Origin: Methanomassiliicoccales archaeon PtaU1.Bin124
GTDB taxonomy: Archaea > Thermoplasmatota > Thermoplasmata > Methanomassiliicoccales > UBA472
Reading direction: 5' to 3'
Length of the DNA: 64,000 nt
Assembly: GCA_002067865.1 (NCBI GenBank)
Contig: MVRC01000012.1
Coordinates: 243,854-307,853, forward strand
The translations under genes and the position numbers were made by a program. The notes beneath the pieces are model-generated. The model was given only the letters and a program-made list of their open reading frames with translations, had not been told where the DNA came from and did no database searches. Shown in pieces: positions 24,844 to 32,817 of the stretch (the stretch's first letter is position 1; every line of letters starts with the position of its first letter).

Positions 24844-27800
24844 ATGAGTGGAAACTACTGTAGGATTGCCATACTGTTGCTTTGTAGCATATTGATCGCA
24901 TCCATGTTCTCTTCTTCGGGGGCCGTGCAAGCGATGCCCCAGGTCGAAGGCGATGCCGTGCTGGTCAGCAGCGACCAGATCAGGGTGAACAACAATGCCG
25001 AACTGGCATCGGTCGCATCGGGAGGGGCGGGTTCGCCCCTGGACCCATATATCATCGAGAACCTGCAGATAAACAGCAAAGACGACTATGGCATTTTCAT
25101 CGGCAATACCACAGAACACTTGATCATTCGAGGTTGCGCTGTTAGCCAGATATCCTACATCAACGATTTCTTTGGTGGAAGGGGGATAGCCCTATACAAC
25201 GTGGAGAATTGCACGGTCGAGAGCAATATCTGCACCATGACCGAAGGAGAGTCGATATTCCTATCACATAGTGGCAACAACACGATCTCCAACAATATCT
25301 GTGGGGTAACGATGGGCTTGATCGGCTCTGGTAATAACACGATCACCAACAATATCTGCCAGGATGCTGGGTGGTATGGAATTTCCCTGGATGGTTCCGA
25401 CGATAACACGATCTCTTACAATACCTGCACCAACAATGAATACGTGGGGATATTGCTGTTACAGCATTGCGATCATAACACCATCTCCAACAACGTTCTG
25501 AGCAACAATGGGAATTACGGTCTGGATCTGCAAGAATCGAACAATTTTAACATCATAGCAAACAACACCCTCAACGATAATTCCAATAGTGGTATCCTAT
25601 TTTATAATTATAATGAAGGAAATATAATAACTAACAATACATGTACGGGGCACAGTTACGCAGGTATTTCCCTAAGTCTATCGAACTATAACCACATCCT
25701 AGAGAATTCCCTTCTTGGCAATACTAACGGCATCTACCTCAGTTATTCCAACTGGAACCATGCCGAGAACAATTCGATCATTGATGGCAACGTTGTTGGC
25801 TTCACGATGAGCTATTCGACAAATAATCGGATAACGAACAATACCATCGAGGGAAGCACGACCTATGGTCTGTATTTCTCAATAAACTGTGATGATAATC
25901 ATGTCTATGGAAACGTGATCAAGAACAACAACGGCAGCTCTTCGGTCTATGATGCCCTTCACCGCCAGGCCCATGACGGAGGCGTCAACTTCTGGGACAA
26001 TGGGGCCTATGGCAACGAATGGGGCGATTGGGCGGGTCCGGACGCGGACCACAATGGCATCGTCGATGCTCCCCACCCCATTGAAGGCGGCGTCTACGAC
26101 GACCTTCCCCTAGCACCATTGATCATCGAGATGACGTCTCCAGCTACCAATGTTCACACAAACGTTCCTGTGATCGATATCGCTGGCACGGCAAGCGGAT
26201 ACGGAGCTGTGACCGTGAAATGGCGCACATCGACAATGACCGGAGCCTGTACTGGAACGACCACTTGGAGCGCTTCCATACCTCTTTCCGAGGGAGCAGA
26301 TTTCATCGAGGTCGCCGTGACCGACAATATCGGCCGGACGTCCACTGATGCGATCGAATATGCATATAACACGGATGCCCCAACCATCGAGATCGATCCT
26401 GCCACACCTGAATTTACTCAAGAGAGTAGCTTTGAGCTGAGCATCCATGCCTCTGACTTCCCTGGGATAGCATCAGGGAACATCAGCAGGCATCTGAACG
26501 GCGTGTTCGTGGACAACGTCGACATCAGCGGTCTGATTGCCGGCCAGATGGAGATCGATCTGGTCTACAACGTAGACGTGGGAATAGGTACGAACGATTA
26601 CTGCCTCACAATTAACGACAGCTGCGGAAATCAGGCCTCTTACCGCTTTAAGGTGATCGGCGATGTCGACGCGCCCTTGATGTACACCATCTTACCTGTG
26701 CCATTGTCATATTCCACCTCATCGACCGTCACCCTGACCTGGTCGGCCTCCGACGCCGGCTCCGGGCTGGCCACATTCTATGTAAAAACGGAGGCCAGCA
26801 ACTGGCTGGAGATCGGAATCGCCACGTCCTACGAGTTCACCGGTCTGGCGGACGGGGAGCACACCCTCTGGGTCAAGGCGATCGACAAGGCAGGCAACTG
26901 GATCGGTGCTGGTGTCACCTTCACGGTCGACACGACCGACCCCATGCTCGTGTTGAACGATGTCCCATCGATGTACCTCAACTATAGCGATGTCGACTAC
27001 CCCTTGGAGATGACCGACAACATCAAGATGGCATCGGCCAACTGGACCCTCTATCATGAGAACACCATGCTAGGATGGGGCGACCTGACGGACATCGTTG
27101 CTGGACTGACCTCAGCACCGTACACATTCCATCTCAGCCTGATCGAGGGCTGGAACTACCTCCGCCTCACCATGAACGATACCGCCGGCAACTCTGTCGA
27201 CCATGTGCTGTTCTTGGTGGTCGATACCGCCTCACCAGTGGTAAGTATAGTGAGCCCGGCGGATGGGACGGTACTGTCGTCCGCGGTGACGGTAAACTGG
27301 ACGGCGGTCGACAACGAGGGCTTCTACTTCATTTACATCCGCCAGGACGATGGGGAATGGGTGCAGGTGCAATACGATAGCACATCGAAGGAATTGCTCT
27401 TCATGAACGAGGGCCTCCACACCGTATCCCTCAAGGTCATCGACTATGCTGGCAACATGGCCATGGACACGGCCCAGATCATCATCGATCTCCAAGCCCC
27501 GACCCTGGAGATCGATTCCCCAGTCAACGGCACCCGCTCCAACGGAACGTCGTTGACCGTTTCATGGACGGCAGAGGATGAGCACGGACTGGGCCAGATA
27601 TTCATCAGCCTCGATCATGGCGACTGGACCGAGGTGGACGTCCAAAACGTTTCTGTCATCCTGGTCGGCCTGGTCGATGGAGAGCATCGCTTGGACATCA
27701 TGGTATACGATGTGGCCATGAACCTAGAGGTCGGGGCGTTGGTGTTCTTCATCGATAACGTCGCACCGACCGCGACCGGCACCCCGACGGGGCCGAACGT

Positions 27801-28371
27801 GCCGGTCACAAGCGTGATCCTGGTCCAGTTCTCCGAGGACATGAACCTTACCTCTGTCGAGATCATCGTGGACAATGGCACTGAGGGCGTCGTTACCTTC
27901 GTAGGAAGGACGGCGACCTATACTCCGAACTACCTGAGATACAATGCTGATTATTCCGTCACGGTCACGGGCAAGGACCTGGCGGGCAATCCCATGTCCC
28001 TGAGGTGGAACTTCTCCACGCCGGCCGTCGGAAACGTTCAGGGGTGCCTGGTCGATGAGAAGGGAAATCCTCTGGCAAATGTGGTAGTGAAGTTGGGAGA
28101 CCTTACTTGCATCACCGATGCCGCTGGTCGCTATTCTTTTGAGAACGTTACCGTGGGCACATATCTGCTCTCGGTAGAGAGAGAAGGTTATGAGGACCTC
28201 TCCAGACAGGTATCCGTCAATGCTCGCCTGACCGAAATCCAAGATGACCTGGTGTTGGTCGCAGTGAGCAATGGCAGCAATGACAACACTCTAGTCTTCG
28301 CCGGGGTGGGCGTTGCGGCCGTGGCGGTCATGGCCGGCGCAGGTCTGTTCTTCCTTCGGAAAAAGAAGTGA
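24844..28371 (+). CDS. Giant surface protein: NosD-like beta-helix, Ig-like repeats, carboxypeptidase-regulatory-like domain, C-terminal anchor
   Basis: 1175 residues from ATG 24844; a GTG at 24820 is in frame. A signal peptide (about residues 1-30, ends GAVQA) is followed by a right-handed parallel beta-helix (about 45-400). It is built of roughly 23-residue repeats with N(T/I)ISNN-type turns, as in NosD/PbH1 proteins. Four or five Ig-like or bacterial-adhesin-like modules with D.AGN and FTVDTTDP strands come next. A CarboxypepD_reg-like domain (VQGCLVDEKGNPLANVVVKL, then GRYSFENVTVGTYLLSVEREGYE) precedes a C-terminal membrane helix ending FFLRKKK. Many N-glycosylation sequons. A cell-surface adhesin or S-layer-associated role is inferred. 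The helix-coding part is noticeably AT-richer than the rest. Confidence 0.85.
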   Translation: MSGNYCRIAILLLCSILIASMFSSSGAVQAMPQVEGDAVLVSSDQIRVNNNAELASVASGGAGSPLDPYIIENLQINSKDDYGIFIGNTTEHLIIRGCAVSQISYINDFFGGRGIALYNVENCTVESNICTMTEGESIFLSHSGNNTISNNICGVTMGLIGSGNNTITNNICQDAGWYGISLDGSDDNTISYNTCTNNEYVGILLLQHCDHNTISNNVLSNNGNYGLDLQESNNFNIIANNTLNDNSNSGILFYNYNEGNIITNNTCTGHSYAGISLSLSNYNHILENSLLGNTNGIYLSYSNWNHAENNSIIDGNVVGFTMSYSTNNRITNNTIEGSTTYGLYFSINCDDNHVYGNVIKNNNGSSSVYDALHRQAHDGGVNFWDNGAYGNEWGDWAGPDADHNGIVDAPHPIEGGVYDDLPLAPLIIEMTSPATNVHTNVPVIDIAGTASGYGAVTVKWRTSTMTGACTGTTTWSASIPLSEGADFIEVAVTDNIGRTSTDAIEYAYNTDAPTIEIDPATPEFTQESSFELSIHASDFPGIASGNISRHLNGVFVDNVDISGLIAGQMEIDLVYNVDVGIGTNDYCLTINDSCGNQASYRFKVIGDVDAPLMYTILPVPLSYSTSSTVTLTWSASDAGSGLATFYVKTEASNWLEIGIATSYEFTGLADGEHTLWVKAIDKAGNWIGAGVTFTVDTTDPMLVLNDVPSMYLNYSDVDYPLEMTDNIKMASANWTLYHENTMLGWGDLTDIVAGLTSAPYTFHLSLIEGWNYLRLTMNDTAGNSVDHVLFLVVDTASPVVSIVSPADGTVLSSAVTVNWTAVDNEGFYFIYIRQDDGEWVQVQYDSTSKELLFMNEGLHTVSLKVIDYAGNMAMDTAQIIIDLQAPTLEIDSPVNGTRSNGTSLTVSWTAEDEHGLGQIFISLDHGDWTEVDVQNVSVILVGLVDGEHRLDIMVYDVAMNLEVGALVFFIDNVAPTATGTPTGPNVPVTSVILVQFSEDMNLTSVEIIVDNGTEGVVTFVGRTATYTPNYLRYNADYSVTVTGKDLAGNPMSLRWNFSTPAVGNVQGCLVDEKGNPLANVVVKLGDLTCITDAAGRYSFENVTVGTYLLSVEREGYEDLSRQVSVNARLTEIQDDLVLVAVSNGSNDNTLVFAGVGVAAVAVMAGAGLFFLRKKK

Positions 28372-28467
28372 ACGCCCATCTAAACGCCTTCCTTCCTTTT
28401 TATTTATAGTACTATATTTTAAAATCGACTCATGGAAAAACCAGGCGATCGGAGGACTGGAAAAGGG

Positions 28468-28542
28468 GGCCGCGATCGCGATTTGAACGCGAGTCTAGGG
28501 ATCCACAGTCCCACAGGATGACCAAGCTACCCCATCGCGGCC
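28468..28542 (-). tRNA. tRNA-His (anticodon GUG)
   Basis: Cloverleaf on the minus strand. The acceptor stem GCCGCGA pairs with UCGCGGC, preceded by an encoded G-1 (28542) opposite C73 (28468), the tRNA-His identity pair. The anticodon loop is CUGUGGA with anticodon GUG, on a stem with one U-U mismatch. The T arm is UCGCG-UUCAAAU-CGCGA. CCA is not encoded and no intron is seen. CCC then TTTT follows the 3' end. A TATA box lies 30 nt upstream. The gene stands alone. Confidence 0.95.
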
Positions 28543-28568
28543 GTGATAGTCTGGGCAACACATAGTCA

Positions 28569-28576
28569 TTTATAAA
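28569..28576 (-). promoter_or_regulatory. TATA box of tRNA-His
   Basis: TTTATAAA, palindromic and centred 30 nt before the tRNA 5' end at 28542, as expected for an archaeal tRNA promoter. Confidence 0.6.
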
Positions 28577-28630
28577 ATTATTGATGATTGGTGAACTGGA
28601 TGTCAACCCATCCAGTATGCTGGCCGAGCC

Positions 28631-29203
28631 TCACTCGTACGGGAAGACGGCGTACATCACGGCGAACTTGGCCTTCTCCGAATCGGGGTACTTGTCAGAG
28701 AGCTTCTTCAGTTTCTCGTCGAGCTCCTTGATCAGCTCGTTCGCCTCGTCCATGGAACGTTTGGTGTTCGGCAGCACCACGTAGTTGGCCCCGAACGGAT
28801 ACTTCGGCCTCTGGCCGACCTTGACGAAATAGCTCTCCCGCTTTTCATCCAGGTTCTCGATCCCGTGGTTCAGGACGCCCTTGATGGACCCGAGCGCGGC
28901 GAACACCAAGTTCAGCCTCTCCTCGATGTCGATCTCCTCCTCGTCGGTCGCCTCGGAGATCATGCCAGGCTCGAACGCAGAACGATAGTACTTCTCCATC
29001 AGGTTCCCCACCATCTCGGTGCGGGTCTGGGTGATGAGGCCGGCCTCCTGCAGTTTCTTCATGTGGTACTGGGTGTTCTGAATGCTCTGTTCCAGCAGCT
29101 CAGACACCTGGGAGGTGGTCATCTCCCTCATCGATAGGAGCGAGAGGATGGCGAGGCGGTTGGGGTCCGATAGCACTTTGATCTGTTCTACGCTCTTCTT
29201 CAT
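28631..29203 (-). CDS. ArsR-like winged-helix transcriptional regulator
   Basis: 190 residues from ATG 29203, which has GTGAGAG just upstream. The frame extends to 29299, but that part contains the promoter. Residues about 5-75 form an ArsR/HTH_20-type winged helix (IKVLSDPNRLAILSLLSMREMTTSQVSELLEQSIQNTQYHMKKLQEAG). The C-terminal 110 residues are helical and charged, possibly a coiled-coil dimer or ligand domain (LIKELDEKLKKLSDKY), with no metal-binding cysteines. Two dyads lie in the divergent promoter region (29226-29241 and 29270-29282). The opposite gene is a 27-residue ORF. Regulation of itself and that ORF is inferred. Confidence 0.85.
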   Translation of the reverse strand: MKKSVEQIKVLSDPNRLAILSLLSMREMTTSQVSELLEQSIQNTQYHMKKLQEAGLITQTRTEMVGNLMEKYYRSAFEPGMISEATDEEEIDIEERLNLVFAALGSIKGVLNHGIENLDEKRESYFVKVGQRPKYPFGANYVVLPNTKRSMDEANELIKELDEKLKKLSDKYPDSEKAKFAVMYAVFPYE

Positions 29204-29225
29204 GCTCTCACTCAAATTTTCTTTA

Positions 29226-29241
29226 ATCGTAATAATACGAT
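29226..29241. promoter_or_regulatory. Palindrome ATCGTA-ATAA-TACGAT at the ArsR-like gene promoter
   Basis: Perfect 6-bp half-sites with a 4-bp spacer. It lies between the TATA box TTTAAATA (29249-29256, minus strand) and the ATG at 29203, where the transcript should start. This is a strong position for autorepression. Confidence 0.5.
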
Positions 29242-29269
29242 GATAATGTTTAAATATTTCTAAATTTAT

Positions 29270-29282
29270 CGCTAAAATAGCG
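29270..29282. promoter_or_regulatory. Palindrome CGCTA-AAA-TAGCG in front of the small ORF
   Basis: Perfect 5-bp half-sites with a 3-bp spacer, between a plus-strand TATA-like AATTTATC (29263-29270) and the small ORF at 29317. It differs from the ATCGTA dyad, so it may bind a different regulator. Confidence 0.4.
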
Positions 29283-29316
29283 TTTGAGCGATATAACATT
29301 AAAGGAGTGATAAAAG

Positions 29317-29400
29317 ATGTTCAGCAAGAAGAACACTGGCGAATCGATCAGCATCCAGATACTCAGTGTAAAAACCCAGATCTACACGGCCGTCCGGTAA
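29317..29400 (+). CDS. Small ORF (27 residues) with strong ribosome-binding site
   Basis: ATG 29317 to TAA 29398-29400. It is preceded by AAGGAGTGAT (29302-29311), one of the best Shine-Dalgarno matches in the window, 5-6 nt before the ATG. A TATA-like AATTTATC lies about 25 nt before the expected transcript start. The peptide begins MFSKKNTGES and ends with a beta-type stretch (ISIQILSVKTQIYTAVR); it is basic, with no Cys and no signal peptide. It is divergent from the ArsR-like regulator and ends 15 nt before the FkbM gene's stop. No family recognised; translation is inferred from the initiation signals only. Confidence 0.45.
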   Translation: MFSKKNTGESISIQILSVKTQIYTAVR

Positions 29401-29415
29401 AGCGAGCTTTCCTCC

Positions 29416-30360
29416 TCACGATACCCTGGTCGCGTAGATCATTCCAATTTTTTCCGATTTCTTCGATTGGTTGATGAAATAACCGTTCTTCTCCAGCGCG
29501 GAGATGATCCTCTGCGGGTCATGCTCCTTCTTCATTACATGCCACTCGATCATGTAATGGACGGGCGCCTTGATGCTCCCCGTCCCTTCCAGTCGGTCCA
29601 TGATGTCATACTCGGACCCCTCGCAGTCCATCTTGACCAGTATCTCCATTCCGGGATGGGCCGCTCGGACCTTGGAGATGACATCTTCCACATCGACCAG
29701 CCTTATCGAAACGTTCTCATCGAAGGCAGAATCGGCATGGTGCTCCTCCACCACTCCCAGCGTCCCCATGCTGGTGTGGTCCTTCTTGTTGAACGTCGTG
29801 TCGAGCTGGTAGGACGAGCCTGAGATCCCCTCCATCACCGGAGTGATCATCCCCGCCATCCTCGGGTTCATTCCCAGGTTCTTCTTCGCCTTCTCGAAGG
29901 TGAACTCGAACGGCTCATAGCCGTACACGTGTGCCACCCCGTCCAGGCTGGCCAGGTACAGTGATGCCAGACCGACGTTCATGCCGATGTCGATCACCAC
30001 CACCTTTTTATCCAATTTAAATTTATATAATTCCTCAATGAATATTTCTTTAACGGTGATGATGTTGCATCGGTCCTCGATGGAGAACGATACTCCGTTC
30101 CAGTTGCCGATGATCTCGCCGTCCTTGGAGGTGAGCTTCACGCCCTTCTCATCTATCTCCCTGAGTTCCCCAGCCAGTCGTCCCACATCCGGGAAACGGG
30201 CCTTGTCCACGACCAGTTTCAGGTCGGGAATGATGACCTTGTCCCCTGTGGACGTGAGGCGAGGATAGGCCGTGGAGAAGTTGGGATATTTCTTGAAGAA
30301 AAGGAAGTCCGAGGCGGAGTTGAAGGCCAGTTTGATGTTCCCGACGATGCCCTTTACCAT
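29416..30360 (-). CDS. FkbM-family SAM-dependent methyltransferase
   Basis: 314 residues. The SAM-binding motif is VVVIDIGMNVGLASLYLASL (about residues 120-139), followed by VYGYEPFEFTFEKAKKNL and the FkbM-typical LVKMDCEGSEYDIM acidic motif. The first 110 residues are a family-variable N-terminal region. FkbM enzymes O-methylate sugars or polyketides; next to a polysaccharide locus, sugar methylation is likely. It is transcribed towards the small ORF and divergent from the CPBP protease. Substrate unknown. Confidence 0.88.
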   Translation of the reverse strand: MVKGIVGNIKLAFNSASDFLFFKKYPNFSTAYPRLTSTGDKVIIPDLKLVVDKARFPDVGRLAGELREIDEKGVKLTSKDGEIIGNWNGVSFSIEDRCNIITVKEIFIEELYKFKLDKKVVVIDIGMNVGLASLYLASLDGVAHVYGYEPFEFTFEKAKKNLGMNPRMAGMITPVMEGISGSSYQLDTTFNKKDHTSMGTLGVVEEHHADSAFDENVSIRLVDVEDVISKVRAAHPGMEILVKMDCEGSEYDIMDRLEGTGSIKAPVHYMIEWHVMKKEHDPQRIISALEKNGYFINQSKKSEKIGMIYATRVS

Positions 30361-30470
30361 GTCCTATGCTCACTCTCTCCCCTGACCCATTCCAGTCAAA
30401 CAATGAAATATCTTTTGTTGACGAAACCGCCACTAATAATCCAGCAGGGTAAAGTTCAAGACTATTCCCC

Positions 30471-31286
30471 ATGCTATGGGGCCTGATGCGGGACAAGTTG
30501 GCCTTAGTGCTTCCCACCGCCCTGATCCTGGCGGCCGAGGCGCTGTTCTTTGGTAACTATGCCGAGGGCAGCCTGGAACTGCACCTGCTCAACATCTTCC
30601 TATGCATCATGCTGTCGATCTTCCTGACCAAGGGCGCCGACCTCTACACCGCCTTCGCCCTGGTGTCGTTATTGCGCGTGCTGAACATCGGCATGCCCCG
30701 CTTCTTCCATCTGTCCATCTACTTCTATCCGTTCATCTACCTGCCGGTCATCGTGGCCTGCTTCCTGCTGTGGTACGTCAACAACGTTCCGGAAGGGTCA
30801 AAACTGACCAGATACAAGATATGGCAGTTCTTCAACGGGAACAATGGCGAAGAGAGGCCGAACTTCCATTGGTGGTACGTTCCCGCGGCATTGATCATCG
30901 GCCTGGGCCTTTCCATAGTGGAGTATATCGTTCTCAAGCCGGAATCGCTCATCCCGGACATGTCCATGGCGAACCAGGCCGTTCTGCTGGTCGTCATGGT
31001 GTTCTTCGTCGGCTTTGGCGAGGAGCTGGTCTTCCGTGCCATCCTCCAGACCAGGGTGCAGGAGCACACCGGCCCGGTCATAGCCATCATCTTCTCCTCG
31101 CTGCTGTTCGCCGTGATGCACTCCGGCTACCATTCGGACATCTACCTGGCCTATGTGTTCTTGGTCGGCCTGCTGCTCGGTTATTCCTATTACAGAACAA
31201 AGAACCTCATCTTCGTGGCGCTGGTGCACGGCATGCTGAACTTCTTCCTGTTCTCGTACCTGCCGTTCTCCGGCTGGCTCGTCTGA
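30471..31286 (+). CDS. CPBP-family intramembrane metalloprotease (CAAX protease-like)
   Basis: 271 residues from ATG 30471; ATG 30486 is possible. About eight membrane helices. Diagnostic motifs are FGEELVFRAILQ (EExxxR), FAVMHSGYHS (motif 2 His) and ALVHGMLNFFLF (motif 3 His). These form the glutamate/histidine metal site of ABI/CPBP proteases, which cleave prenylated or membrane-bound substrates. Substrates in archaea are unknown. It ends 1 nt before the HAD gene's stop on the other strand. Confidence 0.87.
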   Translation: MLWGLMRDKLALVLPTALILAAEALFFGNYAEGSLELHLLNIFLCIMLSIFLTKGADLYTAFALVSLLRVLNIGMPRFFHLSIYFYPFIYLPVIVACFLLWYVNNVPEGSKLTRYKIWQFFNGNNGEERPNFHWWYVPAALIIGLGLSIVEYIVLKPESLIPDMSMANQAVLLVVMVFFVGFGEELVFRAILQTRVQEHTGPVIAIIFSSLLFAVMHSGYHSDIYLAYVFLVGLLLGYSYYRTKNLIFVALVHGMLNFFLFSYLPFSGWLV

Positions 31287-31287
31287 T

Positions 31288-31923
31288 TCAGCGGAGCTTG
31301 GCCAGATCGCCGAAGGAATCGATGACCATGACCCCCTTGCCGCGCGCATCTGCCGCAGGGATGTTGCCGTAGCCATACGCGGCCAGAACGAACGTCACAC
31401 CGGTCTGCTCGGCCGCCTCCCAGTCCCCTTTGGTGTCGCCCACCAGCGCCGTGCGGGACGCTTCCAGGCCATGCAGGGACATGATGCGCCTCACCTGCTC
31501 CGCCTTGTCCATCGGGGGGTTCGAAAGGTCCGAGGTCATCACGGTCTCGATCGCCCCGTCCACGTCCAGGCGCGAAACGATGATGTCCGCCGCGACCTTG
31601 CGCTTGTTCGTCGCCACGTACATTCGGCACCCCCTTCCCTTCAGTGAGCGTATCGTTCCCTCCACACCGGGGAACGGGACGGTCGTGGGATATCCAGATC
31701 CGTCATAGCGGCGGCGGAAGTGGACCATGACATCCTCCGGTGGGATATCGGGGAAGGTGGCCCTCACCAGCTGGTCCAGGCGGAAGTGCATCTTGCGCCT
31801 CACCTCGGCCTCGGTCGGAGGTTCCATCCCCAGGTCGACCGCGGAACCCTGCAGTGCCACCAGGATATCGTGGAACGAGTCCACCAATGTCCCGTCCAGG
31901 TCGAAGATGAAGGTGTCGATCAT
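31288..31923 (-). CDS. HAD-superfamily phosphatase, last gene of the CDP-sugar operon
   Basis: 211 residues. Motif I is FDLDGTLVDS with nucleophile Asp8 and acid/base Asp10. Motif II is the Thr of YVATNKRK, and motif III/IV is ALVGDTKGDWEAAEQTG. A helical C1 cap lies between motifs I and II, as in phosphoglycolate phosphatase and sugar-phosphate phosphatases. A GGTGA ribosome-binding site precedes the ATG, and the gap to the previous gene is only 9 nt, so it belongs to the operon. A possible job is dephosphorylating a 2-keto-3-deoxy-acid phosphate made by the NeuB-like enzyme, by analogy with KDN synthesis; this is inference. Confidence 0.82.
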   Translation of the reverse strand: MIDTFIFDLDGTLVDSFHDILVALQGSAVDLGMEPPTEAEVRRKMHFRLDQLVRATFPDIPPEDVMVHFRRRYDGSGYPTTVPFPGVEGTIRSLKGRGCRMYVATNKRKVAADIIVSRLDVDGAIETVMTSDLSNPPMDKAEQVRRIMSLHGLEASRTALVGDTKGDWEAAEQTGVTFVLAAYGYGNIPAADARGKGVMVIDSFGDLAKLR

Positions 31924-31932
31924 CGCTTCACC

Positions 31933-32817
31933 CTAACTCTTGTCCTTCAGAAGAAGCTGGCGGTCGATCCTGCCTAGGTTGGCGATGTAATGGTCCCGGA
32001 GCTTCTCCAGCACCTTGCGCATGGGGGTGATCTCCAGGCTGCCCATCTCCCTCTTCAGGCGGGAGTTGTCGCCGCTGTACTCCGGCTTCAGGCCGGGCTG
32101 GCCAACATGGATGGGAACATCGGTCCCGGCCACCTCGTTCACCATCTTGGCCAGGCTTAGCAGGTCGATATGGCCCCCGCTGCATGCGTTGTACTGGCAA
32201 TGCCTGGTGCGGTTCTTCATGGCCCATTCCGTCATGCGCACCAGGTCCCCTACCCAGAGGTAATCGAAGAAGACGTTCTGGCGCAGGGAGATCGGCAGGC
32301 CGTACAGCGCCTTGCACATGGCGTTCGAAAGGAATCGTATCTCCCAGTCCTCATATGGCCCGAAGCAGCCGAAGACCCTGAGGTCCACGATGTTCTCCAC
32401 GCTCTCGGCGTGCTTGGACATGATGTACTTCGACAGCCCGTACTGGTCTGTCGGGACGTGCGTTCCGAAGTACTCCTCCCGCATGAACGGCTGGTAATGG
32501 CGGCGGTCGTACTCTGCGCCCGAACCGAAGTAGACCATCTTGCCGTAGCGGCCGTTCAACCGGGCCAGGTTGAAGAACATGAGCAGGTTCTTCTCCAGCA
32601 CCAGGTCGGTGTCCTTGGGCGAGTTGGCGGTGGCGTTCCAGGTGGCGGTATGGACCACCACGTCCAGGTCATGCGAGACGACGTATCTCTCCACCGCCGC
32701 CTGGTCCGTCAGGTCCAGCTCCTTGCTGCCAGGGGCGAAGATCTCCATCTCCTTCGGCAGCATCTCGGCCAGGTTCCGGCCGATGAACCCGCTGCCGCCG
32801 GTGAGGAGGACCCGCAT
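31933..32817 (-). CDS. NAD(P)-dependent sugar epimerase/reductase (extended SDR)
   Basis: 294 residues from ATG 32817, which overlaps the ThDP gene stop by one base (TGATG). The frame runs on to 33402, but that is inside the ThDP gene. Rossmann motif GGSGFIG (residues 7-13), the DVVVHTA strand, and the YGLSK catalytic tyrosine/lysine pair. Its short length and FGSGAEYD variation resemble RmlD/YerF-type reductases. In yersiniose synthesis a similar SDR reduces the keto group made by the ThDP enzyme upstream; the adjacency here suggests the same pairing. Exact substrate unknown. Confidence 0.85.
   Translation of the reverse strand: MRVLLTGGSGFIGRNLAEMLPKEMEIFAPGSKELDLTDQAAVERYVVSHDLDVVVHTATWNATANSPKDTDLVLEKNLLMFFNLARLNGRYGKMVYFGSGAEYDRRHYQPFMREEYFGTHVPTDQYGLSKYIMSKHAESVENIVDLRVFGCFGPYEDWEIRFLSNAMCKALYGLPISLRQNVFFDYLWVGDLVRMTEWAMKNRTRHCQYNACSGGHIDLLSLAKMVNEVAGTDVPIHVGQPGLKPEYSGDNSRLKREMGSLEITPMRKVLEKLRDHYIANLGRIDRQLLLKDKS

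Noticed and set aside
25080..25930. Short recurring NNT/NTI codon patterns as a DNA repeat or CRISPR-like array
   Set aside because: The repeats are degenerate and in frame, and explained by the beta-helix turns of the surface protein; there are no identical repeat units with unique spacers.
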